Below the pieces are notes generated by a model. The model was given only the letters and a program-made list of their open reading frames with translations. It was not told the origin of the DNA and made no database searches. A stretch of 64,000 nucleotides of DNA from Candidatus Fluviicola riflensis. Lineage in GTDB: Bacteria; Bacteroidota; Bacteroidia; Flavobacteriales_D; Crocinitomicaceae. The position numbers were made by a program, and so were the translations under genes. The stretch is taken from assembly GCA_002243285.1 (NCBI GenBank), contig CP022585.1, forward strand, positions 2,344,641 through 2,408,640, written 5' to 3'. Each line of letters opens with the position of its first letter. The first letter of the stretch is position 1. Below are positions 1 to 8,102 of this stretch, piece by piece.

Positions 1-152
1 ACGACCAATGCGTTTCCAAAATATTCGGGATAACCGAGGTGTCTGATTCCTTCTTTTGCCAGTTCGGTTTGTGAGGTCAACGCCGGCATGACGCCTTCAA
101 ATAATGCGATGAGAATGGTTGATGTCCAAAATAGGATTTTCTGAGTTTTCAT
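1..152 (-). CDS. DoxX-like family membrane protein (partial)
   Basis: The N-terminal 50 residues are present and the rest lies outside the left edge. It starts at ATG 152 with a hydrophobic first segment (ILFWTSTILIALFEGVMPAL) followed by the HLGYPEYFGNAL motif typical of small DoxX-like four-helix membrane proteins. The family is poorly characterised (quinone- or redox-linked functions are proposed for relatives). It is co-oriented with the VOC protein to its right; such genes often travel with VOC proteins and regulators in Bacteroidota. Family call is from the motif only. Confidence 0.7.
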   Translation of the reverse strand, partial: MKTQKILFWTSTILIALFEGVMPALTSQTELAKEGIRHLGYPEYFGNALV

Positions 153-246
153 GAGTTTAATAGTTTAGTGAGTTTTTGAGTTTGACAGTTTTTGAGTTTA
201 TAGTTTGGCTGGGTTCTCAGCTAACTTATAAACTTAATAACCTGAG
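153..246. repeat. AT-rich nested inverted repeat
   Basis: Short words of the type GAGTTT / AGTTTATAG are repeated and then recur in inverted form (ATAAACTTAATAA) between the VOC and DoxX genes. It is one of several AT-rich intergenic palindromes in the window and may act as a weak terminator or RNA hairpin. Confidence 0.4.
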
Positions 247-672
247 TTATTTAGCGTACGAAAACGTAATCATCCATTGAACCCCGAACTTGTCGGCGCA
301 CATACCACAATAGGCACCCCAAAACGTTTTGTTTACAGGCATTTCAATCACACCACCTTCCGACAAACGATTAAACAACTGATCCGTTTCTGCTTCGCTT
401 TCGGTATGAATACACACATAATGAAAATTCCCAAAAACCACTTTATGTTCCATGGAATCGAGCACATCGGTTGCCATAAATTCAGTTCCGTTTGGCAGCG
501 TTAGGCAGATGTGCATGAATTTATCCAGATCTTCCGGCGGCATTTTTTCGCAGCCCGGCATTCCTCTAAACTGTTGGTAACTTGTGAATTCACCACCGAA
601 AACCGATTTGTAAAAATCCATGACTTCGCCGGTATTTCCCTGGAAATTAAAGTAAGAGTTTGTCTTTAACAT
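247..672 (-). CDS. VOC family protein (PhnB-like glyoxalase fold)
   Basis: A 141-residue protein with the PhnB-type opening YFNFQGNTGEVMDFYKSVFG, where catalytic-fold residues pack into a beta-alpha-beta-beta-beta module, and the ending WGAYCGMCADKFGVQWMI characteristic of this subfamily (often annotated as 3-demethylubiquinone methyltransferase-like). The metal ligands of true glyoxalase I are not evident, so enzymatic activity is uncertain. Start ATG 672 is preceded by a good -7 box at 695-702. It is divergent from the GlxA-type regulator, which may control it. Confidence 0.85.
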   Translation of the reverse strand: MLKTNSYFNFQGNTGEVMDFYKSVFGGEFTSYQQFRGMPGCEKMPPEDLDKFMHICLTLPNGTEFMATDVLDSMEHKVVFGNFHYVCIHTESEAETDQLFNRLSEGGVIEMPVNKTFWGAYCGMCADKFGVQWMITFSYAK

Positions 673-694
673 CGTGTATTGTATTTGGTTTCGA

Positions 695-702
695 CAAAGC
701 TA
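695..702 (-). promoter_or_regulatory. -7 promoter box of the VOC gene
   Basis: TAGCTTTG on the minus strand matches the Bacteroidota TAnnTTTG -7 box and lies 22 nt before ATG 672. Confidence 0.5.
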
Positions 703-774
703 AAGCGAATTTATGGTTGATAGAATGGGTGAATACGACATTGTTAGGTGGGTAAATGCGACAAAATCTATTTC

Positions 775-782
775 TACATTTG
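775..782 (+). promoter_or_regulatory. -7 promoter box directly before the GlxA-type regulator
   Basis: TACATTTG is a full match to TAnnTTTG. Only 4 nt separate it from ATG 787, so transcription would begin at or next to the start codon (leaderless mRNA). This also argues for 787 as the start rather than an upstream codon. Confidence 0.5.
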
Positions 783-786
783 TGTC

Positions 787-1752
787 ATGATTCGGATTTC
801 AATAATGGTGTTAAAACATGCGGTGTTGTCCTCGATCTCTGATTCGGCAGCTGTGTTTCGCAAAGTGAACGAGTTGCTGGCGGAATCGGGCAAAGAACCG
901 TGTTTCGATGTGCAATTGGTTGGACTCACCAGTGAAGTTGTGCTGGAAAAAGGATTGGTTACAATTCGTCCTGACGCGATTGCCGGAGATGTTCGACAAA
1001 CCGATCTGATCATCGTTCCGTCTTTTTCGGGCTACGTGAACAATTCCACGTTTGTGAATAAAGAATGTGCTCCGTGGATTGCCGATCAGTATAAAAACGG
1101 ATCAGAGGTTGCCAGCCTGTGCACCGGAGCTTTCATGGTAGCTTATTCCGGAATTTTGAATGGTAAGGAATGTACCACGCACTGGGCGTATTCCAACGAA
1201 TTCCGGTACTTTTTTCCGGGAGTAAAACTGGTGGATGAAAAAATAGTCACCGATCAGGATGGATTGTATTCCAGCGGCGGAAGCAATTCTTATTGGAATT
1301 TACTGATCTACCTGGTCGAAAAGTTCACCAATCGCGAAACTGCCATTCGCGCGGCGAAGTATTTTGTGATCGATCTGGATAAAACCAATCAATCGGCATT
1401 TATCATTTTCCAGGGATTGAAAGACCATGACGACGAACCTGTATTAAAGGCACAGCAATACATCGAACAACATTATTGGAAGAAAATTACGGTTGATCAA
1501 TTGGCTGAACAATTCAATTTGACGCGCCGAACTTTTGAACGACGATTCAAAAAAGCTACCCGAAACACCGTAGCTGAATACATTCAACGAATGAAAGTGG
1601 AAGCCACGAAGAAACAATTGGAAATCGGACGCAAATCGATCAACGAACTGATGACAGATGTTGGTTATTCGGATATCCAGGCGTTCAGGGAAGTATTCAA
1701 ACGGATTACGGGAATGACACCGATTGATTACCGGAAGAAGTATCGGTCTTAA
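787..1752 (+). CDS. GlxA-type transcriptional regulator (DJ-1/PfpI + AraC HTH)
   Basis: A 321-residue, two-domain regulator. Residues 1 to about 185 form a DJ-1/PfpI-like amidotransferase fold, with the nucleophile-elbow region VASLCTGAFMVAYSG and the segment CTTHWA. The C-terminal ~100 residues form an AraC double helix-turn-helix (ITVDQLAEQFNLTRRTFERR and FKRITGMTPIDYRKKY). Members regulate amino-acid or amine catabolism in other bacteria, but the target here is unknown; the divergent VOC/DoxX genes are candidates. Start 787 is chosen because MIRISIMVLKHAVLSSI aligns with the usual family N-terminus and the promoter box overlaps any earlier start. Confidence 0.9.
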   Translation: MIRISIMVLKHAVLSSISDSAAVFRKVNELLAESGKEPCFDVQLVGLTSEVVLEKGLVTIRPDAIAGDVRQTDLIIVPSFSGYVNNSTFVNKECAPWIADQYKNGSEVASLCTGAFMVAYSGILNGKECTTHWAYSNEFRYFFPGVKLVDEKIVTDQDGLYSSGGSNSYWNLLIYLVEKFTNRETAIRAAKYFVIDLDKTNQSAFIIFQGLKDHDDEPVLKAQQYIEQHYWKKITVDQLAEQFNLTRRTFERRFKKATRNTVAEYIQRMKVEATKKQLEIGRKSINELMTDVGYSDIQAFREVFKRITGMTPIDYRKKYRS

Positions 1753-1865
1753 AGTTTGGACTTTAAACGCGTCGTTGCGATGTTCAATTACTCAACGCAA
1801 AGGATTAACTGCCAATTTTGTGTTTCGTCAGGCTGAACTTGTTTGTTCGTAATGTTCCATTCCGC

Positions 1866-2477
1866 TTAAATCGGAAAGAAAAACGCAATACGGTACATCA
1901 CCGGAATATACGTTCCATTGGCGCGTTTCATGAAGTATCCCTGACGAAAAGGACTGTTCACATGGTTAATCACATCGTACATTATTCCTGCGTTTAGCCG
2001 GAAATTCGGAGAAAAAGCACGTGAAAATCCGCCGCCGACCAATGCTGTTGGTACCCAAATGCGTTGGGCCATCAGGTAACCGTTTTGAAAAGGTGTTGAA
2101 AGCAGTTCTACTTCGGCTCCCACAAAAAAGTAATTGAGCAAACGCGCATGAATGAAACCGCCGGCACCGTAAACCGCAAAGGATGATTTGACACCCTGAG
2201 CACCGTTCAATCCGAGCCCATTGCTCCATGATTGCTGAAAACGAATACTTGGCCCGCCAATAAATTGTTCCTTTATAATGAAGCCCAGTTTTAATCCCAA
2301 ACCACCGGTTCCCCCAAAATTAGAAGCGCTAAAATTCAGATCGGCACCAAGTTCACGGCTAGACGCAGGAATTTCTTCTTCCGTTTCTTCCTCTTCCACA
2401 TACTCTTCTTCTTCATCCTGGGAAAAAGCAGGAAAGCTCAGTAATACAACAAACAGGGTGTAAAACAAGGTTTTCAT
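1866..2477 (-). CDS. Secreted outer-membrane beta-barrel-like protein
   Basis: A 203-residue protein with a signal peptide (MKTLFYTLFVVLLSFPAFSQ), a strongly acidic linker (DEEEEYVEEEETEEE, residues 21-35) and a Gly/aromatic-rich remainder with alternating hydrophobic pattern, suggesting a small beta-barrel in the outer membrane. No specific family recognised. Its ATG overlaps the TGA of the upstream esterase by four bases (ATGA), so the two are translationally coupled. The acidic linker could bind cations; this is speculation. Confidence 0.7.
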   Translation of the reverse strand: MKTLFYTLFVVLLSFPAFSQDEEEEYVEEEETEEEIPASSRELGADLNFSASNFGGTGGLGLKLGFIIKEQFIGGPSIRFQQSWSNGLGLNGAQGVKSSFAVYGAGGFIHARLLNYFFVGAEVELLSTPFQNGYLMAQRIWVPTALVGGGFSRAFSPNFRLNAGIMYDVINHVNSPFRQGYFMKRANGTYIPVMYRIAFFFPI

Positions 2478-3112
2478 ACGCTTAGTATTAGTTGTTCAAT
2501 AAGTGTTTCGTTTAAATCATGCTGTCCGTCAAAGCGAAGTACCTCAAACTGTTTTTCGCGATATTCACTACAAGCGGATTCTGCACTGTTAACGTCAAAA
2601 TACGGATCTTCAGTGCCCAGCACGAACCATTTTTTCATATCGTTGTTTAATTCTTCACCGGTAATTGAAGTAATGTCGGGTGGAAAAACGCTGGCCCATG
2701 AAACAAAACCATCTGGCCGGATAGCTCCGTTGGCGATCCACCGGGTTGCTGTCGCTCCGCCTTGCGAAAAACCGATCACCAGTATTTTTTCCGGCTGAAA
2801 ATCCGTCATTAATTGTTGGTGAAGGCGATCCAACGCAAGCGTGTTTTCCAGAATATCTGACTCACGTGCTTCTTTTGTCATCCAGGATGCTCCCACTCGT
2901 CCGGAATTGCCCTGCAAATAAAACCGATGCATGCCTTCAGGAGCAACAAACGTAACAGAATCCGGGAGAACAGCTTCCAGTTTTCGAAGGAAATATCGAG
3001 CCAACTGGCCGTAACCATGCAATACATACACAAGTGTTTTTGTGTCCACCAAAGCTGGCCGAAGCGAATAACGCATGGAGCGTTCAACCGGTATTGTTTC
3101 TGTTGTGATCAT
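2474..3112 (-). CDS. Alpha/beta hydrolase, carboxylesterase/phospholipase family
   Basis: A 212-residue serine hydrolase without signal peptide. The nucleophile elbow GFSQGGATA carries the catalytic Ser, the segment LGTEDPYFDV carries the acid, and DGQHDLNE the His near the C-terminus, in the order of the YpfH/carboxylesterase family (pfam02230). An oxyanion-hole HGYGQ motif follows the first strand. Substrate is unknown; relatives hydrolyse small acyl esters. It forms a two-gene operon with the downstream outer-membrane protein. Confidence 0.88.
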   Translation of the reverse strand: MITTETIPVERSMRYSLRPALVDTKTLVYVLHGYGQLARYFLRKLEAVLPDSVTFVAPEGMHRFYLQGNSGRVGASWMTKEARESDILENTLALDRLHQQLMTDFQPEKILVIGFSQGGATATRWIANGAIRPDGFVSWASVFPPDITSITGEELNNDMKKWFVLGTEDPYFDVNSAESACSEYREKQFEVLRFDGQHDLNETLIEQLILSV

Positions 3113-3216
3113 TTGATTTTATTCCGGCAAAGATCGATATTATGTTTCGTAAGTTTTTCAGTTTCGCCTGTTATTTAACTAGAAAACTAAACTTAAAAAC
3201 GCGTTAACTCATCTCA

Positions 3217-3277
3217 TTGTTTTACAACAATCCGGGAGTTCCTGAAAACACAAAACGATGAAGAGATTGTAAAACAA
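3217..3277. repeat. 11-bp inverted repeat in a 344-bp gene-free stretch
   Basis: TTGTTTTACAA (3217-3227) and TTGTAAAACAA (3267-3277) are perfect inverse copies separated by 39 nt. They lie in the divergent region between the esterase and the T9SS type B protein. Apart from a promoter-like site near 3395-3422, nothing else was recognised here; the repeat could be an operator or RNA stem. Confidence 0.4.
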
Positions 3278-3394
3278 GGTTTTGTGCAGTTTTATCATTA
3301 GAGCAAGTTTGAATCGTGCGTTTTTTTTTAAAGGATTAACAAAACATCAAGAGAAAAAAATATTTCTTCACGATTTTTTCTTCCAAAGATGATC

Positions 3395-3422
3395 TTGTCA
3401 GGCATCCATTTGGCTACTTTCG
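3395..3422 (+). promoter_or_regulatory. Candidate -33/-7 promoter
   Basis: TTG at 3395 and TACTTTCG at 3415-3422 are separated by 17 nt. The second differs from TAnnTTTG by one base. It lies 34 nt before the start of the PKD-domain protein. Confidence 0.4.
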
Positions 3423-3456
3423 CGTCATAGTAATAGCTATATACATCTTCATCCTT

Positions 3457-5307
3457 ATGCGTACTTCGTATTTTTTAATCCTCGCAACCCTCCTTTTCTC
3501 CGGCAGAATGCTCGCACAGGTTGTTGGTCCTTATACCGGAACAACACGTCTCACAAACATTACCGGTCCTTGTTCACCGGCAACATTGGCCATTCTTGGT
3601 GATATGGACTTTACTGACGGCTCATACGAAATTTCATTAGGATCTGTTTTCGAAGGAACATGGGCGAGCGGTTTGGGTTATCCTGACGGTGCCGGAGATG
3701 AGATTTTATGCGTGAGTTTACATACAGAAGAAAGCTGGATGGTTCGGTTACGCTTATCCGATGGATCGTATTCCAATAGCTTATTGGCAGACATGACACC
3801 TACTGTAGACAATGATGCATTTAACCTGTATGATTGCGGAGCCGCCAACTTGAATCCTGGCTGGAATTATGATCGTCGGGTTGCTCTTATGGATTTTGCC
3901 AGTTTCACCTATGGGGCTGGTTTAACCGTTGTAGGAGCTGAGTTTACCCTTATGACTGATAATGCTGGTGTTGCCGATCCAATTGGAATGTTATATATTT
4001 CAAGCACACCGGTTGTAACACCACCTACGATCAGTAACAACGGACCTTTATGTCAGGGTGAAACACTGGAGCTGGAAGTAGACAATTCAACAACAGATGC
4101 TACTTACAGCTGGTCAGGTCCAAACGGATTTTCTTCCACAGACCAAAACGTGACCATTCCAAACTTCACATCAGCAGAAGCTGGTACTTATACCTGTGTG
4201 GTTACAGATACGCTGGGTGTTGATCAGGTGTTTAACTTAACAACAACTGTGGTTATCAATCCTCAGCCTTCAGGAAATATTACGTTTGCTACTTCATGTG
4301 AAGATAATGCAATTGTACTGGGCTTCTCTCCTGCTCCCGGGCAGACAATTTCAAGCTATAACTGGAATCTTGGTTCAGGAAGTCCTGCTACCTCTTCTGC
4401 TTCCAATCCATCAGTAACATTCGCTAATGGCGGAAATTATCCGGTATCGGTTACCTTGACCACCAGTTTAGGTTGTACGGGAGTTATTGATACGGTGATC
4501 CCGATTTATTCAAATCCGGTTCCATCGTTTTCAGCGACACCGCTTATTCAATGTGCGCCAGCAGTGTTTACAATGACCAACACGACCAATCCGGCCGATG
4601 TAGATACCTATTCATGGATCTTCAATAACGGAATCAACTCTTATGGAAGCGCTACCACGCTATCACCTGTTTTACCTGATGGTATATACGATGTGACATT
4701 AACCGTTACTTCTCCGGAAGGATGTGTAGGAACAACTACAGTTGCCGATTATTTGACAGTTGTTGATCAGCCGATCGCTGATTTTTACTGGAGTCCGGGA
4801 CAGGTGTTAGCAACCAATACAGATGTTTCCTTGATCAATGCTTCTGTAAACGCAACAACATATGAATGGACAATTGAGCAAGGAGTGCCGGCCAGCGCAA
4901 CTACTGAAGATGTACAAACAAGTTTACCGAATGGTATCTCCGGAAATTATGAGGTTACATTGGTTGTTTCTTCGGTTGCCGGTTGCTATGATAGTATTAC
5001 CAAAACCATTGAAGTATCGCCGATTATTACCCTGTATATTCCGAATACGTTTACACCTGATGGCGATGAGTTTAACCAGACATGGCAAATCTTCATCGAT
5101 GGAGTTGACCTGTACAGTTTAGACCTGCGCGTTTATAACCGTTGGGGCGAAACCATGTGGGAAAACCATGATGCGAAAGCAACCTGGGATGGAACCTATA
5201 ACGGAGAAATTGTACCTTCAGGATTGTACACGTGGACGTTGAGCGCGAAAGACAAATTTACCGACGAAAAGTATGAGTATGTCGGACATGTATTTGTCAA
5301 CAGATAA
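3457..5307 (+). CDS. PKD-domain protein with gliding-motility (T9SS type B) C-terminal domain
   Basis: A 616-residue secreted protein. A signal peptide (about residues 1-20, ending MLAQ) is followed by an N-terminal region of unknown fold, an Ig-like segment (TYSWSGPNGFSSTDQN, about 215-230) and PKD-type repeats (YSWIFNNG, YEWTIEQG). The C-terminal ~90 residues are the gliding-motility-associated type B T9SS domain: YIPNTFTPDGDEFNQTW, LRVYNRWGE, WDGTYNGEIVPSGLYTW. Such proteins cross the outer membrane by the type IX system and stay on or leave the cell surface; the PorP/SprF-like partner usually needed by type B cargo is not in this window. Single gene with its own promoter and terminator. 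Confidence 0.92.
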   Translation: MRTSYFLILATLLFSGRMLAQVVGPYTGTTRLTNITGPCSPATLAILGDMDFTDGSYEISLGSVFEGTWASGLGYPDGAGDEILCVSLHTEESWMVRLRLSDGSYSNSLLADMTPTVDNDAFNLYDCGAANLNPGWNYDRRVALMDFASFTYGAGLTVVGAEFTLMTDNAGVADPIGMLYISSTPVVTPPTISNNGPLCQGETLELEVDNSTTDATYSWSGPNGFSSTDQNVTIPNFTSAEAGTYTCVVTDTLGVDQVFNLTTTVVINPQPSGNITFATSCEDNAIVLGFSPAPGQTISSYNWNLGSGSPATSSASNPSVTFANGGNYPVSVTLTTSLGCTGVIDTVIPIYSNPVPSFSATPLIQCAPAVFTMTNTTNPADVDTYSWIFNNGINSYGSATTLSPVLPDGIYDVTLTVTSPEGCVGTTTVADYLTVVDQPIADFYWSPGQVLATNTDVSLINASVNATTYEWTIEQGVPASATTEDVQTSLPNGISGNYEVTLVVSSVAGCYDSITKTIEVSPIITLYIPNTFTPDGDEFNQTWQIFIDGVDLYSLDLRVYNRWGETMWENHDAKATWDGTYNGEIVPSGLYTWTLSAKDKFTDEKYEYVGHVFVNR

Positions 5308-5332
5308 TTGATCAGATCATTTTGATATAGCG

Positions 5333-5361
5333 AAGCCTCCGGAATTATTCGGAGGTTTTTT
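5333..5361 (+). terminator. Rho-independent terminator
   Basis: The stem CCTCCG / CGGAGG with an 8-nt loop is followed by a run of six T. It ends the transcript of the T9SS type B protein. Confidence 0.8.
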
Positions 5362-5411
5362 ATTACCCGTATTTCGTCCTTAGAGATTTCTATTGGGGAA
5401 ATTAGAGAAGC

Positions 5412-6245
5412 TTATCGCTTCAACGGCCCAACAGCAGTCAATCCCAGATCATTCAGCATTTGCGGGCTATAGATCCGGTATTTTGAAACCGCAGGATCGT
5501 AGAAGAAACGATACATCAAAGCACCTTTTTTAGTGATTTTCGGCATGTAAGCATACACATCTCCCACTTCAGGATTGTAGTCATCGATTGTGCTTTGATA
5601 AATGGCTATATCCTGCGATTGTCCTTCAGGGCTTGGCTCCAACACATGATTCAGAGCTTCGGGTACAGCTTCTCCTACATGGTCAAACCATTTCCATTGA
5701 AACATCAACGACAAATGGCCTTCGTTTGTTGAGGTGAAATAACTGCGCCAGCCCGAGTTGCGAATGCGGTAATCGATGATAATGTCTTGTTTGTCAGGAG
5801 AGGTAATGGAAGCAAATGAAATATCCAATTCACGTCCCGGGCTTGACGGTACGGTAATCGGTTCCGAAATCTGATCGATGGCGCCATCGTAATAAAAGAA
5901 ATAATTGTACGTGCCCACATACCCCATTTCAACGGCTTTGGTCACTTTCCCTGATTTGATGGCTTCATCTTCGGCAAACTGCATCCGGTTCACTGTAATG
6001 ATTGCATCTTCGATACTGTCGGCATTGATGAATGCTTTGTAAACGTGGTAACTGTATTTTTCTTTGTCCCCAATTTTCAGTTTTGATTCAATTTCGCTTT
6101 TATAGCGTTTGTCAAAAGGTTCGTTTTTGGTTGGTTTTATTGCTTTTTCCTGCGCTGGCTCAGCCTGATTTTCTCCGCTGCATTGCACAAAAAGCACACT
6201 CAAAAGCATCGGAAAAAGAATTATAGAAAGGTTTTTCATCATCAT
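5412..6245 (-). CDS. Hypothetical lipoprotein
   Basis: A 277-residue protein with a lipoprotein signal (LLSVLFVQC, lipid-modified Cys near residue 23). The mature part is soluble and mixed alpha/beta, with no family recognised. Three consecutive ATG codons at the start leave the exact initiator open. The first overlaps the TAA stop of the dnaX tau frame (TAATG), so it is probably the last gene of the dnaX transcript. A role in the envelope follows only from the signal. Confidence 0.75.
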   Translation of the reverse strand: MMMKNLSIILFPMLLSVLFVQCSGENQAEPAQEKAIKPTKNEPFDKRYKSEIESKLKIGDKEKYSYHVYKAFINADSIEDAIITVNRMQFAEDEAIKSGKVTKAVEMGYVGTYNYFFYYDGAIDQISEPITVPSSPGRELDISFASITSPDKQDIIIDYRIRNSGWRSYFTSTNEGHLSLMFQWKWFDHVGEAVPEALNHVLEPSPEGQSQDIAIYQSTIDDYNPEVGDVYAYMPKITKKGALMYRFFYDPAVSKYRIYSPQMLNDLGLTAVGPLKR

Positions 6246-7962
6246 TAATAATCGATATCTAAACTAAAACGGTTCTTGAAGTCGAAAAGGTTGGAATTTT
6301 TCTTTGCCATTTTTTCAAAACGGTCATTTCCAGTCAGAAATTTTGTTTCTTCCTGCAAATCCGTGGTTACTTCCAGGTTGATTTCGAGATCGTAGTTTTG
6401 CAATTCTTGTCTCAAATGTGCCAGGATTGCTCCAATGGCGTTTTCCATTCGTGTCACCTGCATCGCACTGTCAACTTCCAACTGGTAACGCACAGCATCA
6501 ATGGCCTGAAGATCACGCTTCACCATGATGTGAAACACCTGATCGTTTCCATTCAGTTTTTCGGAATGCGCTAATGTTTTCCACAAACGGATCAAATCAT
6601 CACGTTCAAATGGATTTCGAGGCAAATCACTGGCAGCAACACCTGCTTTTTCTTTTTGCTGCTCAATCATCTGATTGATGGAAAGATGCGTTGTTTGCAA
6701 TTTTCCGGTAGGAGCAGCGAGTGTTTTTGCTTCTTGTTTGAGGTTGAAAACCGGGCGTTCGGTAGGAACGGAGGGCTTGTTTACTGGTTTACTTGGTTCA
6801 TTGCGAAGTGACTGTCCACCATACGGGATGATCAGTACAGGATCAGTTAGGGATTTTTTTTTTCGAGCTCACTTTTAATCGAACACAATTGCATGAGAGC
6901 CATTTCTACGAGTAATCGCTGGTTCTTGCTGGATTTGTAGTCGACATCGGTTTTGCTCAGCACTCCCAAAGCTCTTACGGCCAGGTTTGCGTCTACCTTT
7001 TTTGACTGGTCCAAAAATCCTTTTTCGGTGACTTCGCCTACTTCGAGCAGGTTTACCGTCCGCGGATCCTTACACACCAACAGGTTACGGAAATGATCCG
7101 CTAGTCCTACAATGAAGTGGTGTCCGTCAAATCCTTTTTCCATCACATCATTGAATAACAACAAGTTGGCGGGAATATCTTCATTCAAGGCGTTTTCCAC
7201 TACCTTGAAATAATAATCGTGATCAAGAATGTTAAGGTTGTCGATCACCGATTTGTGGGTAACTGTTGAACCCGCGAAACTGACGATCTGATCAAAAATA
7301 GAAAGAGCATCGCGCAACGCACCATCTGCTTTTTGAGCAATTAAGTGCAGAGCGTCCGGATCGGCACTGATAGCTTCTTTGGTTGCTACATTTGCTAAAT
7401 GATCGGCAATATCTTTGACCTTGATCCGCTGGAAATCAAAGATCTGGCAGCGTGACAAAATCGTAGGAATAATCTTGTGTTTTTCGGTAGTTGCCAAAAT
7501 GAAAATGGCGTGTGCCGGCGGTTCTTCCAATGTTTTCAAGAACGCATTAAAAGCAGCTGTCGACAACATGTGCACCTCATCGATGATATACACCTTGTGG
7601 CTTCCCAATTGTGGCGCAATGCGCACCTGATCGATCAAACCGCGGATATCGTCAACCGAGTTATTCGAAGCCGCATCCAATTCATAAACGTTCAGCGAAG
7701 CTCCGGAATTAAACGATGTACAGCTATCGCACTGATCGCAGGCTTCAACCTGTTCGGTTTTATTGAAACAATTGATCGTTTTGGCAAGAATTCGTGCCGT
7801 TGTTGTTTTCCCTACTCCACGCGAACCGCAGAACAAAAAAGCCTGAGCTAAATGGTCGTTCTTGATGGCGCTTTTGAGCGTAGTAGTAATGGATTTTTGC
7901 CCCACAACCGTATCAAAGGTTTGTGGTCTGTATTTTCGGGCAGAAACAACAAATTCAGACAT
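6245..7962 (-). CDS. dnaX: DNA polymerase III tau subunit (full-length dnaX product via -1 shift)
   Basis: The tau reading frame joins the gamma ORF to a C-terminal extension (about 6245-6856) that is open without a stop from the A10 tract to 6245 but lies one frame back. The extension holds a proline/lysine linker (SKPVNKPSVPTERPVF) and a helical domain (LIRLWKTLAHSEKLNG, AILAHLRQELQNYDLEI) resembling the tau tail of other Bacteroidota, which binds the polymerase alpha subunit. No ATG with a plausible upstream site begins the extension on its own: the first candidate initiator is TTG 6700, inside the linker. The frames would be joined by slippage on A10 giving E-K-K-K-S. A homopolymer sequencing error would give the same picture. 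Confidence 0.7.
6847..7962 (-). CDS. dnaX: DNA polymerase III gamma subunit (short dnaX product)
   Basis: A 371-residue clamp-loader ATPase. Walker A is GSRGVGKT (46-53), the zinc module is formed by Cys 65, 75, 78 and 81 (CDQCDSC), Walker B is IIDEVH (about 127-131), and the sensor/arginine-finger region reads TEKHKIIPTILSRCQIF. It is a core part of the replicative clamp loader. The frame terminates with LEKKNP and TAA immediately after an A10 tract, which is where gamma ends in species using dnaX frameshifting. A -7 box lies 4 nt before ATG 7962. Confidence 0.93.
   Translation of the reverse strand: MSEFVVSARKYRPQTFDTVVGQKSITTTLKSAIKNDHLAQAFLFCGSRGVGKTTTARILAKTINCFNKTEQVEACDQCDSCTSFNSGASLNVYELDAASNNSVDDIRGLIDQVRIAPQLGSHKVYIIDEVHMLSTAAFNAFLKTLEEPPAHAIFILATTEKHKIIPTILSRCQIFDFQRIKVKDIADHLANVATKEAISADPDALHLIAQKADGALRDALSIFDQIVSFAGSTVTHKSVIDNLNILDHDYYFKVVENALNEDIPANLLLFNDVMEKGFDGHHFIVGLADHFRNLLVCKDPRTVNLLEVGEVTEKGFLDQSKKVDANLAVRALGVLSKTDVDYKSSKNQRLLVEMALMQLCSIKSELEKKNP
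6854..6863 (-). promoter_or_regulatory. A10 slippery tract in dnaX
   Basis: Ten consecutive A on the coding strand, read GAA AAA AAA AAT in the gamma frame. Addition of one A, or a ribosomal -1 slip, moves translation into the open tau frame. Thermus dnaX uses transcriptional slippage on A9 and E. coli uses a ribosomal A AAA AAG site. Confidence 0.65.
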
Positions 7963-7966
7963 GATG

Positions 7967-7974
7967 CAAAAATA
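7967..7974 (-). promoter_or_regulatory. -7 promoter box of dnaX
   Basis: TATTTTTG matches TAnnTTTG and is 4 nt from ATG 7962, which implies a leaderless dnaX transcript. Confidence 0.5.
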
Positions 7975-8036
7975 GCCAATCTTTCGGGAATAGGGAATGT
8001 TGTTGAAAACTTGCCTTCGGAATGTTTAATTGTGAA

Positions 8037-8100
8037 TGCTTAATGTTGAATTACACATTTTACCCGATATTCAATTCAACATTAAAAATTCATCATTCAA
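8037..8100. repeat. AATGTTGAATT-type palindromic repeat
   Basis: AATGTTGAATT (8042-8052) and AATTCAACATT (8073-8083) are perfect inverted copies, with further partial copies (AATTCATCATTCAA) outside. The same words build the palindrome at 30238-30304. It lies after the DUF6340 gene and before dnaX, so a terminator role is possible. Confidence 0.55.
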
Positions 8101-8102
8101 AA

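Noticed and set aside
3395..3407. TTGTCAGGCATCC shared with 56464-56476
   Set aside because: Only 13 nt are identical and the second copy has no promoter box or co-oriented gene start behind it; treated as coincidence.
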